Below are positions 26,979 to 35,818 of a stretch of 64,000 nt of DNA, piece after piece. The translations under genes were made by a program, and so were the position numbers. The notes beneath the pieces are model-generated. The model ran no database searches, was not told where the DNA came from, and was given only the letters and a program-made list of their open reading frames with translations. This DNA is from JABMQB01 sp963666575 (GTDB lineage: Bacteria; Bacteroidota; Bacteroidia; Bacteroidales; Prolixibacteraceae). The stretch is taken from positions 310,001-374,000 of the forward strand of contig CAXXYG010000019.1 in NCBI GenBank assembly GCA_963666575.2, read 5' to 3'. Within the stretch, counting starts at the first letter, position 1. The number at the start of each line of letters is the position of its first letter.

Positions 26979-27906
26979 TTCCGGGAACCATTCTGTTCAT
27001 TAATTTTTCAATTTTTTCAACCAATTCATCCTGAGGAGTATCACCTTTCATTTCCGATTTTATTTCCATTAAATCCTTAAGGTAATTTTGTTGATCGATC
27101 ATTTTCTCCTGTTCATGTAGAATTTGAATATTTGCAATCTTCTGTTCGCCTCCATCGCCTTGTTTTCCAACAAATAACGATTCGATTGCCCAAACAATCC
27201 GGGTAAAAATACGGTGTACCAACGAAGCTGAAAAACCGCCAACCATTGCCAGTAAAGGAATAGTAAGATGCAACCCTCTGCCTTCACCCAAATCGATTTG
27301 TGTAGCAACAGGAATAATTACCGCCAACATCACTCCTGAGATAATCCCTAATAAAAACCTGATCCAATATGAACTTTCATACATTGAGTCATAGGTTCCG
27401 TTTATAATAAACCGGTTGGCCTGGAATAAATTGCTAAAGCAACCTCCCAATGCCGCCGAGGAGATAATAAAAAACAGGTTTAAAAATAAATCAATGCCTG
27501 AATTATTTAATATCCCCTTTGAAAGGCTTTCAGCATTCACATATGAAGACAAACTGATACCTACAAATAACACAAGCGAAAACAAAGTCATAAACATCAT
27601 ACGGCGAACTAATCCAACAGGCCCTAAAAAAGAGAAAAACCGCTCTTTTTTTGATTCATTGTACAACAATAAAATAGATTTCGGTTTTGCCGGAGAAATT
27701 TTTTGCGACAACTGCTTATGCATCATTATAGTATCGTCATTTGAGATATCACTCTCATCTATAGTTTCAACATCATAAATTAATATCTTCTCAACCGATT
27801 TTGGAATAGTTTTTCCTTCGGCGGCTAAATATTTGATCATTGCCATACATTCTTCCAAAAGCAATGTTTTGATGTTTTTTTTCGGAATAATTTTTATATC
27901 ATCCAT
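26971..27906 (-). CDS. Unknown inner-membrane protein, first gene of a three-gene operon
   Basis: 311 residues. Residues 1-105 are a soluble, cytoplasmic-looking region containing an acidic patch (VETIDESDISNDD). Four predicted membrane segments follow at about 110-130 (FMTLFSLVLFVGISLSSY), 143-163 (FLNLFFIISSAALGGCFSNL), 183-203 (FLLGIISGVMLAVIIPVA) and 215-235. A C-terminal coiled coil (about 258-305) contains ILHEQEKMIDQQNYLKDLMEIKSEM. No recognised domain. The two downstream genes follow with an 8-base overlap and then a one-base gap. The layout suits an envelope complex or a sensory membrane protein, but no enzymatic motif is present. Confidence 0.8.
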   Translation of the reverse strand: MDDIKIIPKKNIKTLLLEECMAMIKYLAAEGKTIPKSVEKILIYDVETIDESDISNDDTIMMHKQLSQKISPAKPKSILLLYNESKKERFFSFLGPVGLVRRMMFMTLFSLVLFVGISLSSYVNAESLSKGILNNSGIDLFLNLFFIISSAALGGCFSNLFQANRFIINGTYDSMYESSYWIRFLLGIISGVMLAVIIPVATQIDLGEGRGLHLTIPLLAMVGGFSASLVHRIFTRIVWAIESLFVGKQGDGGEQKIANIQILHEQEKMIDQQNYLKDLMEIKSEMKGDTPQDELVEKIEKLMNRMVPGNE

Positions 27907-28133
27907 TAAAGTCGGATTTTAGAAGTTAAGTTTATTTTATACATAATACAGTTATGCCTTAACAGGAATTATCAATAAGAAAAATCTCCATTCAGGTGTT
28001 TTGATTATCAAGTTATAACAATACTAAATACTTTCAAACATTTAATTAGTGTTTAGAATTATTCTAAGTAACACAAAAACAAAATACGATCCTAACAAAA
28101 ATAAGCGTTTCGATAACAAAGAACAACTATTTA

Positions 28134-28165
28134 TATAAAAAGGACATCTTCGAAAAAGACATCCT
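28134..28165 (-). terminator. Terminator of the ribokinase/permease operon
   Basis: Read on the minus strand, AGGATGTC (from 28165) pairs with GATGTCCT (to 28141), giving an 8-bp RNA stem with two G-U pairs, a loop of 9, then TTTTT. It is 23 bases past the permease stop at 28188. Confidence 0.6.
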
Positions 28166-28187
28166 ATTAAAATAATATATAAGTGAA

Positions 28188-29184
28188 TTATGAACCAGCG
28201 AAAACAATTAATGATAAACCTAAAACAAATGCTGACAACATAAAAACAAGCAAAGCATTTATACCTTTTACCCCCTTAAATTCCTGCCACACAAACACCC
28301 CCCACAGAGCAGCAATAAGAGTTGCTCCCTGCCCCAGCCCATACGAGATTGCATAACCTGCTTTTCCAGAGGCAATAATACTAAACGACATTCCTACACC
28401 CCAGATTACTCCTCCGAAAATCCCGGTTAAATGAGATTTTATTGTACCCGAAAAATAGTGTTTATAGGTAACAGGTTCTCCTTCTACTGGTTTCCGCATT
28501 AGGATTGTATTAAAAACAACATTACTTATTAAAACTCCTATTGAAAATACAAAAACTGCTGTATATGGAGTTAATAAACCCGCTTCGGGGGTTTCGAAAG
28601 TAGGTGCCATTGAATTCGCTACAAACCTGTAAAACAAAGCCATAAGTATACCACCTGAAACAGAAAGCACTATTCCTTTGGCAGGAATTTTTTTACTTTG
28701 AGTTGCTTTTTTTCGGTAGGCCAGGGCATCTAATATAATGGCGATCATTACAAATCCTACACCAATAAACAACCACAAAGCATCGCCCTTTGGAGCAGCT
28801 AAATAATTAATTAAAACACCTATAACAAGGGCGATACCAATACCTACAGGAAATGCTACCGACATCCCGGCTACAGCAATAGCTGCAACTATTAAAATAT
28901 TGGCAAGGTTAAATACCACTCCACCAAGAAAAGCGCTGCCAAGGCTAGTCATATCAGCTTGTTTTAAATCTGCAAGGGAAACTCCTTCCTTCGGTTCCTA
29001 TACTTCCCAATGTAAATGAAAAAACCAAGGAAAGCAATACAATTCCAATAACATAATCCCAGTAAAATAATTCAAATCGCCATGATTTCGCAGCCAGTTT
29101 TTGTGTATTTGCCCACGATCCCCAACAAAACATAGTGACAACACACAATATCACTGCCAATGAATAAGTTGCAACAATAAACAT
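28188..29184 (-). pseudogene. GRP/RhaT-like sugar permease (DMT superfamily) with one frameshift
   Basis: The N-terminal part (29184-28954) encodes two or three membrane segments (YSLAVILCVVTMFCWGSWANTQ, WDYVIGIVLLSLVFSFTLGS). The rest (about 28984-28188) encodes seven more, with the GRP-family features GGVVFNLANILIVAAIAVAGMSVAFPVGIGIALVIGV and YGLGQGATLIAALWGVFVWQEFKG. They join if one extra C in CCC at about 28980 is dropped, giving RSF then LADLKQAD. The whole is about 330 residues, ten segments, the normal size for sugar:proton symporters such as RhaT/GlcU. It lies downstream of ADP-ribosylglycohydrolase and ribokinase genes, so ribose or a nucleoside-derived sugar is a reasonable substrate guess. 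Confidence 0.82.
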
Positions 29185-29250
29185 TTTATTTTTTTTAGGT
29201 TTTTATATCGATTTTATTCTAAAAACGTCTAACTGCAGGGTCATCCTTTT

Positions 29251-30821
29251 TTATTCCGATTTCCAGGCATTGGTTATTTTTGTTGATGAATAAACCAACA
29301 AGTCATCAATCCTGATTTTAAAATTTGGGTTAGGATGTAGTAGTTTTAATTGAACATCATGTTCACCTTCAGCCAATTGATATTTCCATGCTACTTCGTG
29401 ACGGCGAAGGGCAAAATTCGATGGCATTTTAATTAATTCCTTTTTACCACCGTCAATTACCATTTCAAATTCAAGCACTTCCTCTGTTGCTATATTCTCC
29501 GAAACCTTGTGTACACCCCCGGTTAGGGCAAAACCAATTCCATCAAACGAAAAACTAATCTCCTGATTATTAGTATCTAAATTTTTTCCTAACCTGTTTC
29601 GAATTTTCGGATAATGGCCTTCAAAACCAATTTCAAGTTGAACAGGTATTATTTCCTGAAACGGAATGTTTATGGTTTCACCTTCAAATTTAGCCCCGTT
29701 AAGTTCTAAAACCTTCAAGGCATGTTTTGTTCCAATCGAATACACATCGTTTAGCGACATGGCTGTATACTTAAAATCCATATCAGCTACTGGGTAAACA
29801 GGTTTTTTCCAATACTCAGGAATATTGGAGTACCCAAACATTGTTCCTAAAATACCACCGGCACTAGCCGGATTACAATCAGAATCCTGCCCACAACGTG
29901 TCGATATCTCCATGGTTTTTGAAAAATCGCCCTCCCCATATAGTAGCCCAATCACAATATAAGCCGCATTAATTTTGGCATCAATATTAAAATCCGAAAA
30001 AACACCATCGGGGCAGCCTATATCTGACGACCATTTTTTTTTCAGTTTCGAACCAGGCTTGTTTCCAATCGGTAGGATATTGTTCCCACCATACAACAAC
30101 ATCGGCAATACATTTGTAAAAATCCGACTCAGCCGGTATTGATTTAAGCCCCTCTTTCACAACCGCCTCGATATCATTTGAAACAAATGCCAACGAATAC
30201 ATGGCTGCCACATAAACGCCCCCATACCAGCCATCGCCATAATTCATAATATGCCCAATTTTATCACATATCTCCGACGAAGTATTCACCATTCCAGGCG
30301 ACATTAAACCTGCAAAATCAGCTTCAATCTGGAAATCAATATCTTCGGAGTGAGGATTATACAACCAATGGCCCGATTTAGGCGGATTAATACCATTCAG
30401 AATATTATAACGCGCAGCCTGATTGGCATGCCATAACGCATATTCGGCATTGGCAAAAGCTTTAGCATGGAGCAGCAGCTGGTGCATCTAAACCCTCTTT
30501 TTCAAATACATCTACAAAGGTCAAATCCATGTATACATCATCATATAATCCGGGCGAATTTTGGTAATACCAAAGGCATCTGTTATTGTCCCATGGTATT
30601 GGCTGGTAATCCTGGATCATAGTCCCTTTATACCTAAATTCAGTTGGGCCGCCAAAAGTACAGCCAATAACCTGCCCGGCCCAGCCTCCTTTAATTTTAT
30701 CTTTTAACTCAGCTTTGGTTAACGACGTTTTAAAAATTGGTAGCGGTGCTGTGTCTACAGAATTTGAAACACAACAAGTAAGGGTTACAAGAACGACTAA
30801 TAGTAAAGTTAGGTTTTTCAT
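29251..30821 (-). pseudogene. Lipoprotein ADP-ribosylglycohydrolase-family protein with two frameshifts
   Basis: The ATG at 30821 starts a lipoprotein signal (lipobox LVTLTC). The ADP-ribosylglycohydrolase fold follows: KDKIKGGWAGQVIGCTFGGPTEFRYKG, then the metal-binding DDVYMDLTFVDV in place of the usual TDDT, and near the end CGQDSDCNPAS as the second Asp site. An extra C near 30474 and an extra A in an A run near 30015 break the frame. Dropping both gives one protein of about 520 residues with a C-terminal beta domain (residues about 400-520). Members hydrolyse ADP-ribose-protein or related N-glycosidic bonds. Export and the neighbouring ribokinase hint at use of extracellular ribosyl compounds. 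Confidence 0.82.
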
Positions 30822-30843
30822 TAGCAATTGGTTTTTCTGTAAA

Positions 30844-31644
30844 TTATGTTGGTTTAAAACTTATTTCAACAATATCACCTTCTTTCCATTTTTTAGCGAT
30901 TTTGCAATATTCACCGGCTATTGCAAGGTATTTTACTTTTTTAACAACAACACTGGCATTTTTTGCCCATTCGGGAATACGGATATAAAGCTCGAGATAC
31001 TGTTTTACTTCCATATTAAAATGTAGTTCGACATTGCCACTATTAAGGTCTTCAATATTTTGTTGAATTCCAACTTCCCCTCCAAGGCTATGCTCAAAAT
31101 GAATTTCTGAAGGAGTATAGATATTAACATAAACATTATCAATGTCTTTTGTAAAAACTATAGGTACGATTTTTTCAATAACTTCCTTTACAGTCTCAAT
31201 TGAATTTTGATTGTGAGATAAACGGGTAACAGTTTCACTTAAAACAGTAGCATATTTTGCTTTGCCGGTAATTTGCAATAATCTGGCATTTGACGCATTC
31301 CACATAACAGATTGATAATGAGTAAATTTATCCTCCGAATTTTTAAGTTTTTCCCAAATAGCAAATGTTACTTCCAGATCGGACCTTTTACGGGTTTTAC
31401 TAAATAGTTCCAACGACTGTGTTAACTCATTTATCATAAAGCCAGTATTATTTTTGGCTAAATAAATATTATCCGATAAATCAGTAGCCGTATTTTCAGG
31501 ATGAACTAGATAATTGCCTAAAAACCCACCCAATTTAATTTGCTCCGAAGAAAATACTTCCGTTACATCCGATTGAAGTATTGATTCTGAATTATTACAA
31601 GAGGTTATTAAAAACAGAGCTATTACAATTAAATAAATTTTCAT
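30844..31644 (-). CDS. Short lipoprotein resembling the C-terminal part of GH127-type arabinofuranosidases
   Basis: I start at the ATG at 31644 (266 residues), where a lipobox (LFLITSC) appears at once; a longer start at 31692 would put 16 residues before it. The N-terminal half is helical (FTHYQSVMWNASNARLLQITGKAKYATVLSETV), like the last helices of a GH127 barrel. The C-terminal half gives the beta-sandwich pattern VYVNIYTPSEIHFE, EVKQYLELYIRIPEWAKNASVVV, and KKWKEGDIVEISFKP. GH127 enzymes are over 600 residues, so most of the barrel is missing. It may be a domain-reduced relative with a binding role, or a remnant. It lies between ribokinase and the ADP-ribosylglycohydrolase gene with short gaps. 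Confidence 0.6.
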   Translation of the reverse strand: MKIYLIVIALFLITSCNNSESILQSDVTEVFSSEQIKLGGFLGNYLVHPENTATDLSDNIYLAKNNTGFMINELTQSLELFSKTRKRSDLEVTFAIWEKLKNSEDKFTHYQSVMWNASNARLLQITGKAKYATVLSETVTRLSHNQNSIETVKEVIEKIVPIVFTKDIDNVYVNIYTPSEIHFEHSLGGEVGIQQNIEDLNSGNVELHFNMEVKQYLELYIRIPEWAKNASVVVKKVKYLAIAGEYCKIAKKWKEGDIVEISFKPT

Positions 31645-31731
31645 TTCTTTGATAATTAGAGATTCATTTATGTGTGTAACATTTGATGACAATCAGAGTT
31701 CAAATATCTTGTAATAATTCCATTTAATTTG

Positions 31732-32637
31732 TTAAATAATCTCATCCTTATAAGGTATTGATGATTGTGCTCCCATTTTTGTAACAGTTAGTGCAGCCGC
31801 TTTATTTGCAAATTTAACAGACTCTCCAAATTCCTTTCCTTCGGAAAGTGCCACTGCCAAAGCACCATTAAACGTATCGCCTGCTGCTGTTGTATCAATG
31901 GTTTTAACTTTCGGCGATGGAATAATTTTTGCTGCTTTTGAGGAAAATAACAATGCACCTCTACTTCCAAGAGTAATAATAACAGTTTCAACTCCTTTCT
32001 TTTGAAGGCACAAAGCTGCTTTAATAGCCGATTCCTCGTCATTAACTTTTACTCCGGTAAGCAATTCCGCTTCATTCTCATTGGGCGTAATTACCGAAAT
32101 ATTTTTATAAAGTTCAACTGGAAGTTCAGCAGCCGGAGCAGGATTCAGTATAACCATTTTTGAGTGTTTCTTACCAATTTTTGCCACATAATCGACAATT
32201 TGCAATGGAACTTCCAATTGCATTAAAATAATATCTGAATCGATAATATCCGGCATTGCTTTTTCAATATCCGAAAAATTTAACGAACCATTTGACCCGG
32301 GAGCTACAACTATTGAATTCTCGCCTTTGGCATCTACTGTAATCATAGCTACTCCACTAGGTAACCCAGTATCCAGAGCCACATTTTCAACATCGATACC
32401 TTCATCTTCCATAAGCTGCACTGCCTGTTTCCCAAAAATATCATCGCCAATTTTCCCAACAAACGATACAATACCTCCCAACCGGGCAGCTGCAACTGCC
32501 TGATTGGCCCCTTTACCTCCGGGATTCATTAAAAACTTTCCTCCTAAAATAGTCTCACCCGGTTTCGGGAATGTTTTTGTCCTGATCACCATGTCGGTAT
32601 TTGAACTACCTATTACCAGAATTTTCTTTGGCTCCAT
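31732..32637 (-). CDS. rbsK: Ribokinase
   Basis: 301 residues. A PfkB-family sugar kinase that phosphorylates ribose to ribose 5-phosphate. Motifs: N-terminal VIGSSNTDMVIRTKTFPKPGET, signature 1 GGKFLMNPGGKGANQAVAAARLGG, NPAPA, and signature 2 with catalytic Asp in DTTAAGDTFNGALA. Full length for the family and intact. It is the first gene of a four-gene minus-strand group (ribokinase, GH127-like lipoprotein, ADP-ribosylglycohydrolase, permease). This points to uptake and use of ribose freed from nucleosides or ADP-ribose. A related pentose cannot be excluded. Confidence 0.95.
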   Translation of the reverse strand: MEPKKILVIGSSNTDMVIRTKTFPKPGETILGGKFLMNPGGKGANQAVAAARLGGIVSFVGKIGDDIFGKQAVQLMEDEGIDVENVALDTGLPSGVAMITVDAKGENSIVVAPGSNGSLNFSDIEKAMPDIIDSDIILMQLEVPLQIVDYVAKIGKKHSKMVILNPAPAAELPVELYKNISVITPNENEAELLTGVKVNDEESAIKAALCLQKKGVETVIITLGSRGALLFSSKAAKIIPSPKVKTIDTTAAGDTFNGALAVALSEGKEFGESVKFANKAAALTVTKMGAQSSIPYKDEII

Positions 32638-32760
32638 TTTTCACTTTTTAGGTTCTGAAAGGATTACTTCACTCAACAAACTATGAATCAACTTTACTAA
32701 TTCTATAAAGCTATATACGAAAAACATACAAATGAAATTTTCTCAATTAAAATTATTACC

Positions 32761-32768
32761 TATATTTG
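32761..32768 (+). promoter_or_regulatory. Candidate -7 promoter box upstream of the leader ORF and MATE gene
   Basis: TATATTTG, an exact match to TAnnTTTG. A transcript would start near 32775, just before the short ORF at 32790 and about 190 bases before the MATE coding region. No clear -33 TTG. Confidence 0.45.
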
Positions 32769-32789
32769 CAATGACTATAATTTACGATC

Positions 32790-32837
32790 ATGAAAACTTC
32801 AATTTCTACCACGGTAATAATTACGATGCCCTGCTAA
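32790..32837 (+). CDS. Possible 15-codon Thr/Ser/Ile-rich leader peptide
   Basis: An ATG at 32790 opens a 15-residue ORF, MKTSISTTVIITMPC, ending in TAA. Ten of the 15 residues are Thr, Ser, Ile or Val, like amino-acid-operon attenuation leaders, and a -7 promoter box lies just upstream. No biosynthetic gene follows; the next gene encodes a MATE transporter, so the regulatory reading is weak. An overlapping 26-codon ORF from ATG 32773 in another frame is an alternative. Confidence 0.3.
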   Translation: MKTSISTTVIITMPC

Positions 32838-33059
32838 CATCCGGCAGATAGTAATTTCAATAGTCAAATTCAAATATTTATTTCACATTAAAATTCAAAC
32901 ATATGTCAGGCAAAAAGTTAATTGCTTTGTCTTTATCCAAATTAAAAGAATTTCAGTATAAAACAAATATGGACCGATATAAAAGAGGCCATTTCGGGAA
33001 CCGAACGTGATTTTACTAAAGCAAGCTTAAAACGCGCCATATTTATATTAGCAGTACCA

Positions 33060-34343
33060 ATGGTTCTTGAAATGATAATGGAATCGGTATTCGCAGTTGT
33101 CGATATTTTTTATGTATCACGATTAGGAGCTAATGCTGTCGCCACTGTGGGAATTACCGAATCGGTTATGACCATTGTTTATGCCATAGGAGTTGGCTTA
33201 AGCGTGGCAACAACAGCCCTGGTATCGCGCCGTATTGGTGAAAAAAACAACAAACAAGCCGGCGTAGTTGCTTTCCAGGCTATACTTGTTGGAGTCATTA
33301 TTTCAATCCTCCTTGCTGTACCAGGTGTTTTACTGGCTTCCTCCTTCCTGAAATTAATGGGGGCAACCGATCAAATGGCTGCTGAAGGCTACATGTATCC
33401 GGCAATTATGTTTGGAGGTAACGTGGTTATTATGCTGCTGTTTATCATCAATGCAGTTTTCCGTTCATCGGGCGATGCTGCCATTTCGATGCGGGTAATG
33501 TGGGTGGCAAATATTATTAATCTGATACTTGACCCTTTGCTAATTTTTGGGGTCGGTTCATTTCCCGGACTCGGAATAAAAGGAGCTGCTATTGCAACAA
33601 CTGTAGGCCGCGGAATTGCTGTGATGTATCAGTTTTACCTATTATTCGAAGGCAAACACCGTGTTAAACTTTATCTGAGTAGTATCAAATTTAAATTACA
33701 TGTGATGCTCAAACTACTTAGGATTTCAGGAGGTGGAATTCTGCAGAACCTGATTGCTACTTCGAGTTGGATCATTCTCATCCGTATAATAGCTGTATCT
33801 GGCCCAAATGCCCTGGCAGGGTATACCATAGCCATTCGGATAATCATTTTCGCACTGCTTCCAGCCTGGGGGCTCAGTAATGCTGCCGCCACACTTGTTG
33901 GTCAAAACCTGGGAGCCAAACAACCCGAACGTGCTGAAAAATCGGTATGGCTCGCGGCTTATATAAATATGATTTTTATGGGAGCAATAGGAATTATTTT
34001 GGCCATTTTTCCTGATTTTTTTATCGAATTATTTATTGCAGATCCGGAAGTTATCGCATTTGGAGTTCAAAGTTTAAGAGTTATTAGTTATGGATTTTTG
34101 TTTTATGCCATGGGCATGGTAATGATGCAGGGTTTTAACGGAAGTGGTGATACAGTTACTCCAACAAAAATAAACTTTCTTGCTTTTTGGCTAATAGAAA
34201 TTCCTTTGGCCTATTTCCTTGCTATTGTTCTTAAAATGGAACTACTAGGAGCTTGTTTATCCATCATTATAGCTGAATCGTTTCTGGCACTCATTAGCTA
34301 CATCCTTTTCAGAAAAGGGAAATGGAAATTAAGAAAAGTATAA
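33060..34343 (+). CDS. MATE-family multidrug efflux transporter (true start upstream, probable frameshift)
   Basis: 427 residues from the first available ATG, 12 membrane segments, with MATE features such as PMVLEMIMESVFAVVDIFYVSRLGANAVATVG in the first helices and its repeat in the second half (LRISGGGILQNLIATSSWIIL). It exports cationic drugs or metabolites using H+ or Na+. The same frame upstream back to about 32967 is clearly coding (IWTDIKEAISGTERDFTKASLKRAIFILAV) but has no start codon. Joining it to the ATG at 32903 (MSGKKLIALSLSKLKEFQYKT) needs removal of one extra A near 32966. The full protein would be about 480 residues. Followed by a good terminator. Confidence 0.9.
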   Translation: MVLEMIMESVFAVVDIFYVSRLGANAVATVGITESVMTIVYAIGVGLSVATTALVSRRIGEKNNKQAGVVAFQAILVGVIISILLAVPGVLLASSFLKLMGATDQMAAEGYMYPAIMFGGNVVIMLLFIINAVFRSSGDAAISMRVMWVANIINLILDPLLIFGVGSFPGLGIKGAAIATTVGRGIAVMYQFYLLFEGKHRVKLYLSSIKFKLHVMLKLLRISGGGILQNLIATSSWIILIRIIAVSGPNALAGYTIAIRIIIFALLPAWGLSNAAATLVGQNLGAKQPERAEKSVWLAAYINMIFMGAIGIILAIFPDFFIELFIADPEVIAFGVQSLRVISYGFLFYAMGMVMMQGFNGSGDTVTPTKINFLAFWLIEIPLAYFLAIVLKMELLGACLSIIIAESFLALISYILFRKGKWKLRKV

Positions 34344-34369
34344 AACCATTAAAATTTTTAAATAATATA

Positions 34370-34405
34370 TCCCTCTTAATTTCTTTTAAGGGGGATTATT
34401 CTTTT
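34370..34405 (+). terminator. Rho-independent terminator of the MATE gene
   Basis: A 10-bp stem (TCCCTCTTAA at 34370-34379, TTAAGGGGGA at 34386-34395, one U-G pair) with a 6-base loop, followed by T-rich TTATTCTTTT. It lies 27 bases after the MATE stop. Confidence 0.75.
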
Positions 34406-34418
34406 CCCAAATTGTTTC

Positions 34419-34426
34419 TAAATTTG
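34419..34426 (+). promoter_or_regulatory. Candidate -7 promoter box of the SRAP gene
   Basis: TAAATTTG matches TAnnTTTG exactly and lies 30 bases before the ATG at 34457, just after the MATE terminator. No clear -33 TTG. Confidence 0.45.
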
Positions 34427-34456
34427 TAATATACTGCCATCAATTTATAAAGTGTT

Positions 34457-35203
34457 ATGTGTTTTCACTATTCAATGAGCCAGGTAGCAAAAAACCTCGA
34501 AAACAGGTATAAAGCAACTATTCATCAAACACAGATGTTTTCACCTGTTCATCATGCCAACGGATTTAATCATCCTGCCTTGCCGGTAATTACAATGCAG
34601 GCTCCTGAAACCATTCAACTATACAATTGGGGATTAATTCCTCAATGGATTAGAGATGACCATAGTGCTGATGAGATTCGCACTAAAACACTTAATGCAA
34701 GGAGCGAAACGATTTATGAAAAACCTTCATTTAAAAATGCCATTATAACTCAACGGTGCCTCATACCTGCCGATGGATTTTACGAATGGCAACAATTTAA
34801 AAATCAGAAATACCCCTATTTTATACACCTAAAAATGCCCACCATTTTTTCATTTGCCGGCATTTGGGAAAAATGGGAAAGTGAATTAAACAATAATCAT
34901 GTTCGTTATACTTTTTCCATAATAACAACGCCTGCCAATTCATTAATGGAAAAAATTCATAATACAAAAAAAAGAATGCCTCTAATACTTCCTCCACAAA
35001 TGGAAAAAAAGTGGCTCGATCCTACATTATCAAAATCGGCAATTAACGACTTATTAATTCCATATACAGAAAAAAATATGGAAGCCTACACAATTTCAAA
35101 AATGGTTTCAGCTAAAAATGGGTATTCAAATACTTCGGAAATAAAACAAAAATTTATATATCCCGAATTAATGCCAGGCAATAACTTATTCTCCGAAACA
35201 TAA
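34457..35203 (+). CDS. SOS response-associated peptidase (SRAP, YedK/HMCES family)
   Basis: 248 residues. SRAP proteins form a stable thiazolidine cross-link with abasic sites in single-stranded DNA through Cys2, protecting replication forks. Here Met1 is followed by Cys2 (MCFHYSM), as required after Met removal. Other family features: LYNWGLIPQW, TLNARSETIYEKPSFKNAI (catalytic Glu), RCLIPADGFYEW, and IHNTKKRMPLIL (active-site His and basic loop). Length and motifs are normal and the frame is intact. It has its own promoter box and is followed by the insertion sequence 129 bases later. Confidence 0.95.
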   Translation: MCFHYSMSQVAKNLENRYKATIHQTQMFSPVHHANGFNHPALPVITMQAPETIQLYNWGLIPQWIRDDHSADEIRTKTLNARSETIYEKPSFKNAIITQRCLIPADGFYEWQQFKNQKYPYFIHLKMPTIFSFAGIWEKWESELNNNHVRYTFSIITTPANSLMEKIHNTKKRMPLILPPQMEKKWLDPTLSKSAINDLLIPYTEKNMEAYTISKMVSAKNGYSNTSEIKQKFIYPELMPGNNLFSET

Positions 35204-35410
35204 AAAAACTCCTTTTATCAGGTATTACGTGAATCACTCCTAGAATAGAAATATTATATTCAATAAAACGAACAGCTTTGAATATATAAAAGCAATATTT
35301 TTGCAGAAATTCTCTTTTAATGCATCAAGTTGAGGTTATAAGGGATCAGTTTAAATTTCTAGGGGAGTAAAAATTAATTCTCATCTTTGCTGTTTAATTT
35401 TTTGATATAA

Positions 35411-35818
35411 ATGAATTCACAGCAAAGTCAATATAAAGTATTAGTAGAAGCATTGCTTCCAACTGAATTGTTTCAGTATTTTGAGATTACCGATGTTCAG
35501 TTCACAGAGAAAGAGATTCACGTTCATTTGGATGAACTAAACAATCCTCCAGCCTCACACAAAAATGTAAAGCTACTTTCAAAAGGTTTTCACGCCCCTG
35601 TTATTATACAGGATTTTCCGATACGCGAACGGGCAGTTTTCCTGCACGTGCGGAGGCGTAAGTGGAAAGAGGAGGCTAGTGGCAAAACAATAAGTAATAG
35701 CTGGGATACCACAGCTAAGGGTACGCGCTTCACAAAGGGTTTCGCGTCTTTTTTAAAAGAATTATTTGGACAATTACCCAATCAGCAGCAACAGCCTGGA
35801 GAAATTCTACCACATTGA
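35411..35818 (+). CDS. ISAon1-family transposase N-region protein
   Basis: 135 residues, the first ORF of the insertion sequence. It is soluble and basic in the C-terminal half (FLHVRRRKWKEEASG, SWDTTAKGTRFTKGFASFLKELFGQLP), a probable DNA-binding region for the inverted repeats. The stop at 35818 overlaps the second ORF by 53 bases, with the second ORF in the +1 frame. The transposase may therefore be made either as a separate protein or as a fusion by ribosomal frameshifting; the sequence alone cannot say which. Confidence 0.85.
   Translation: MNSQQSQYKVLVEALLPTELFQYFEITDVQFTEKEIHVHLDELNNPPASHKNVKLLSKGFHAPVIIQDFPIRERAVFLHVRRRKWKEEASGKTISNSWDTTAKGTRFTKGFASFLKELFGQLPNQQQQPGEILPH

Noticed and set aside
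28950..28990. Programmed +1 frameshift in the permease at its TGA
   Set aside because: The family pattern (RSF then LADL) places the shift at the CCC run, several codons before the stop, so a programmed stop-codon shift does not fit.
32773..32853. 26-codon ORF overlapping the leader-like ORF
   Set aside because: Starts at the expected transcript start and has no sequence bias. The 15-codon Thr/Ile-rich ORF inside it is a better, though still weak, candidate.
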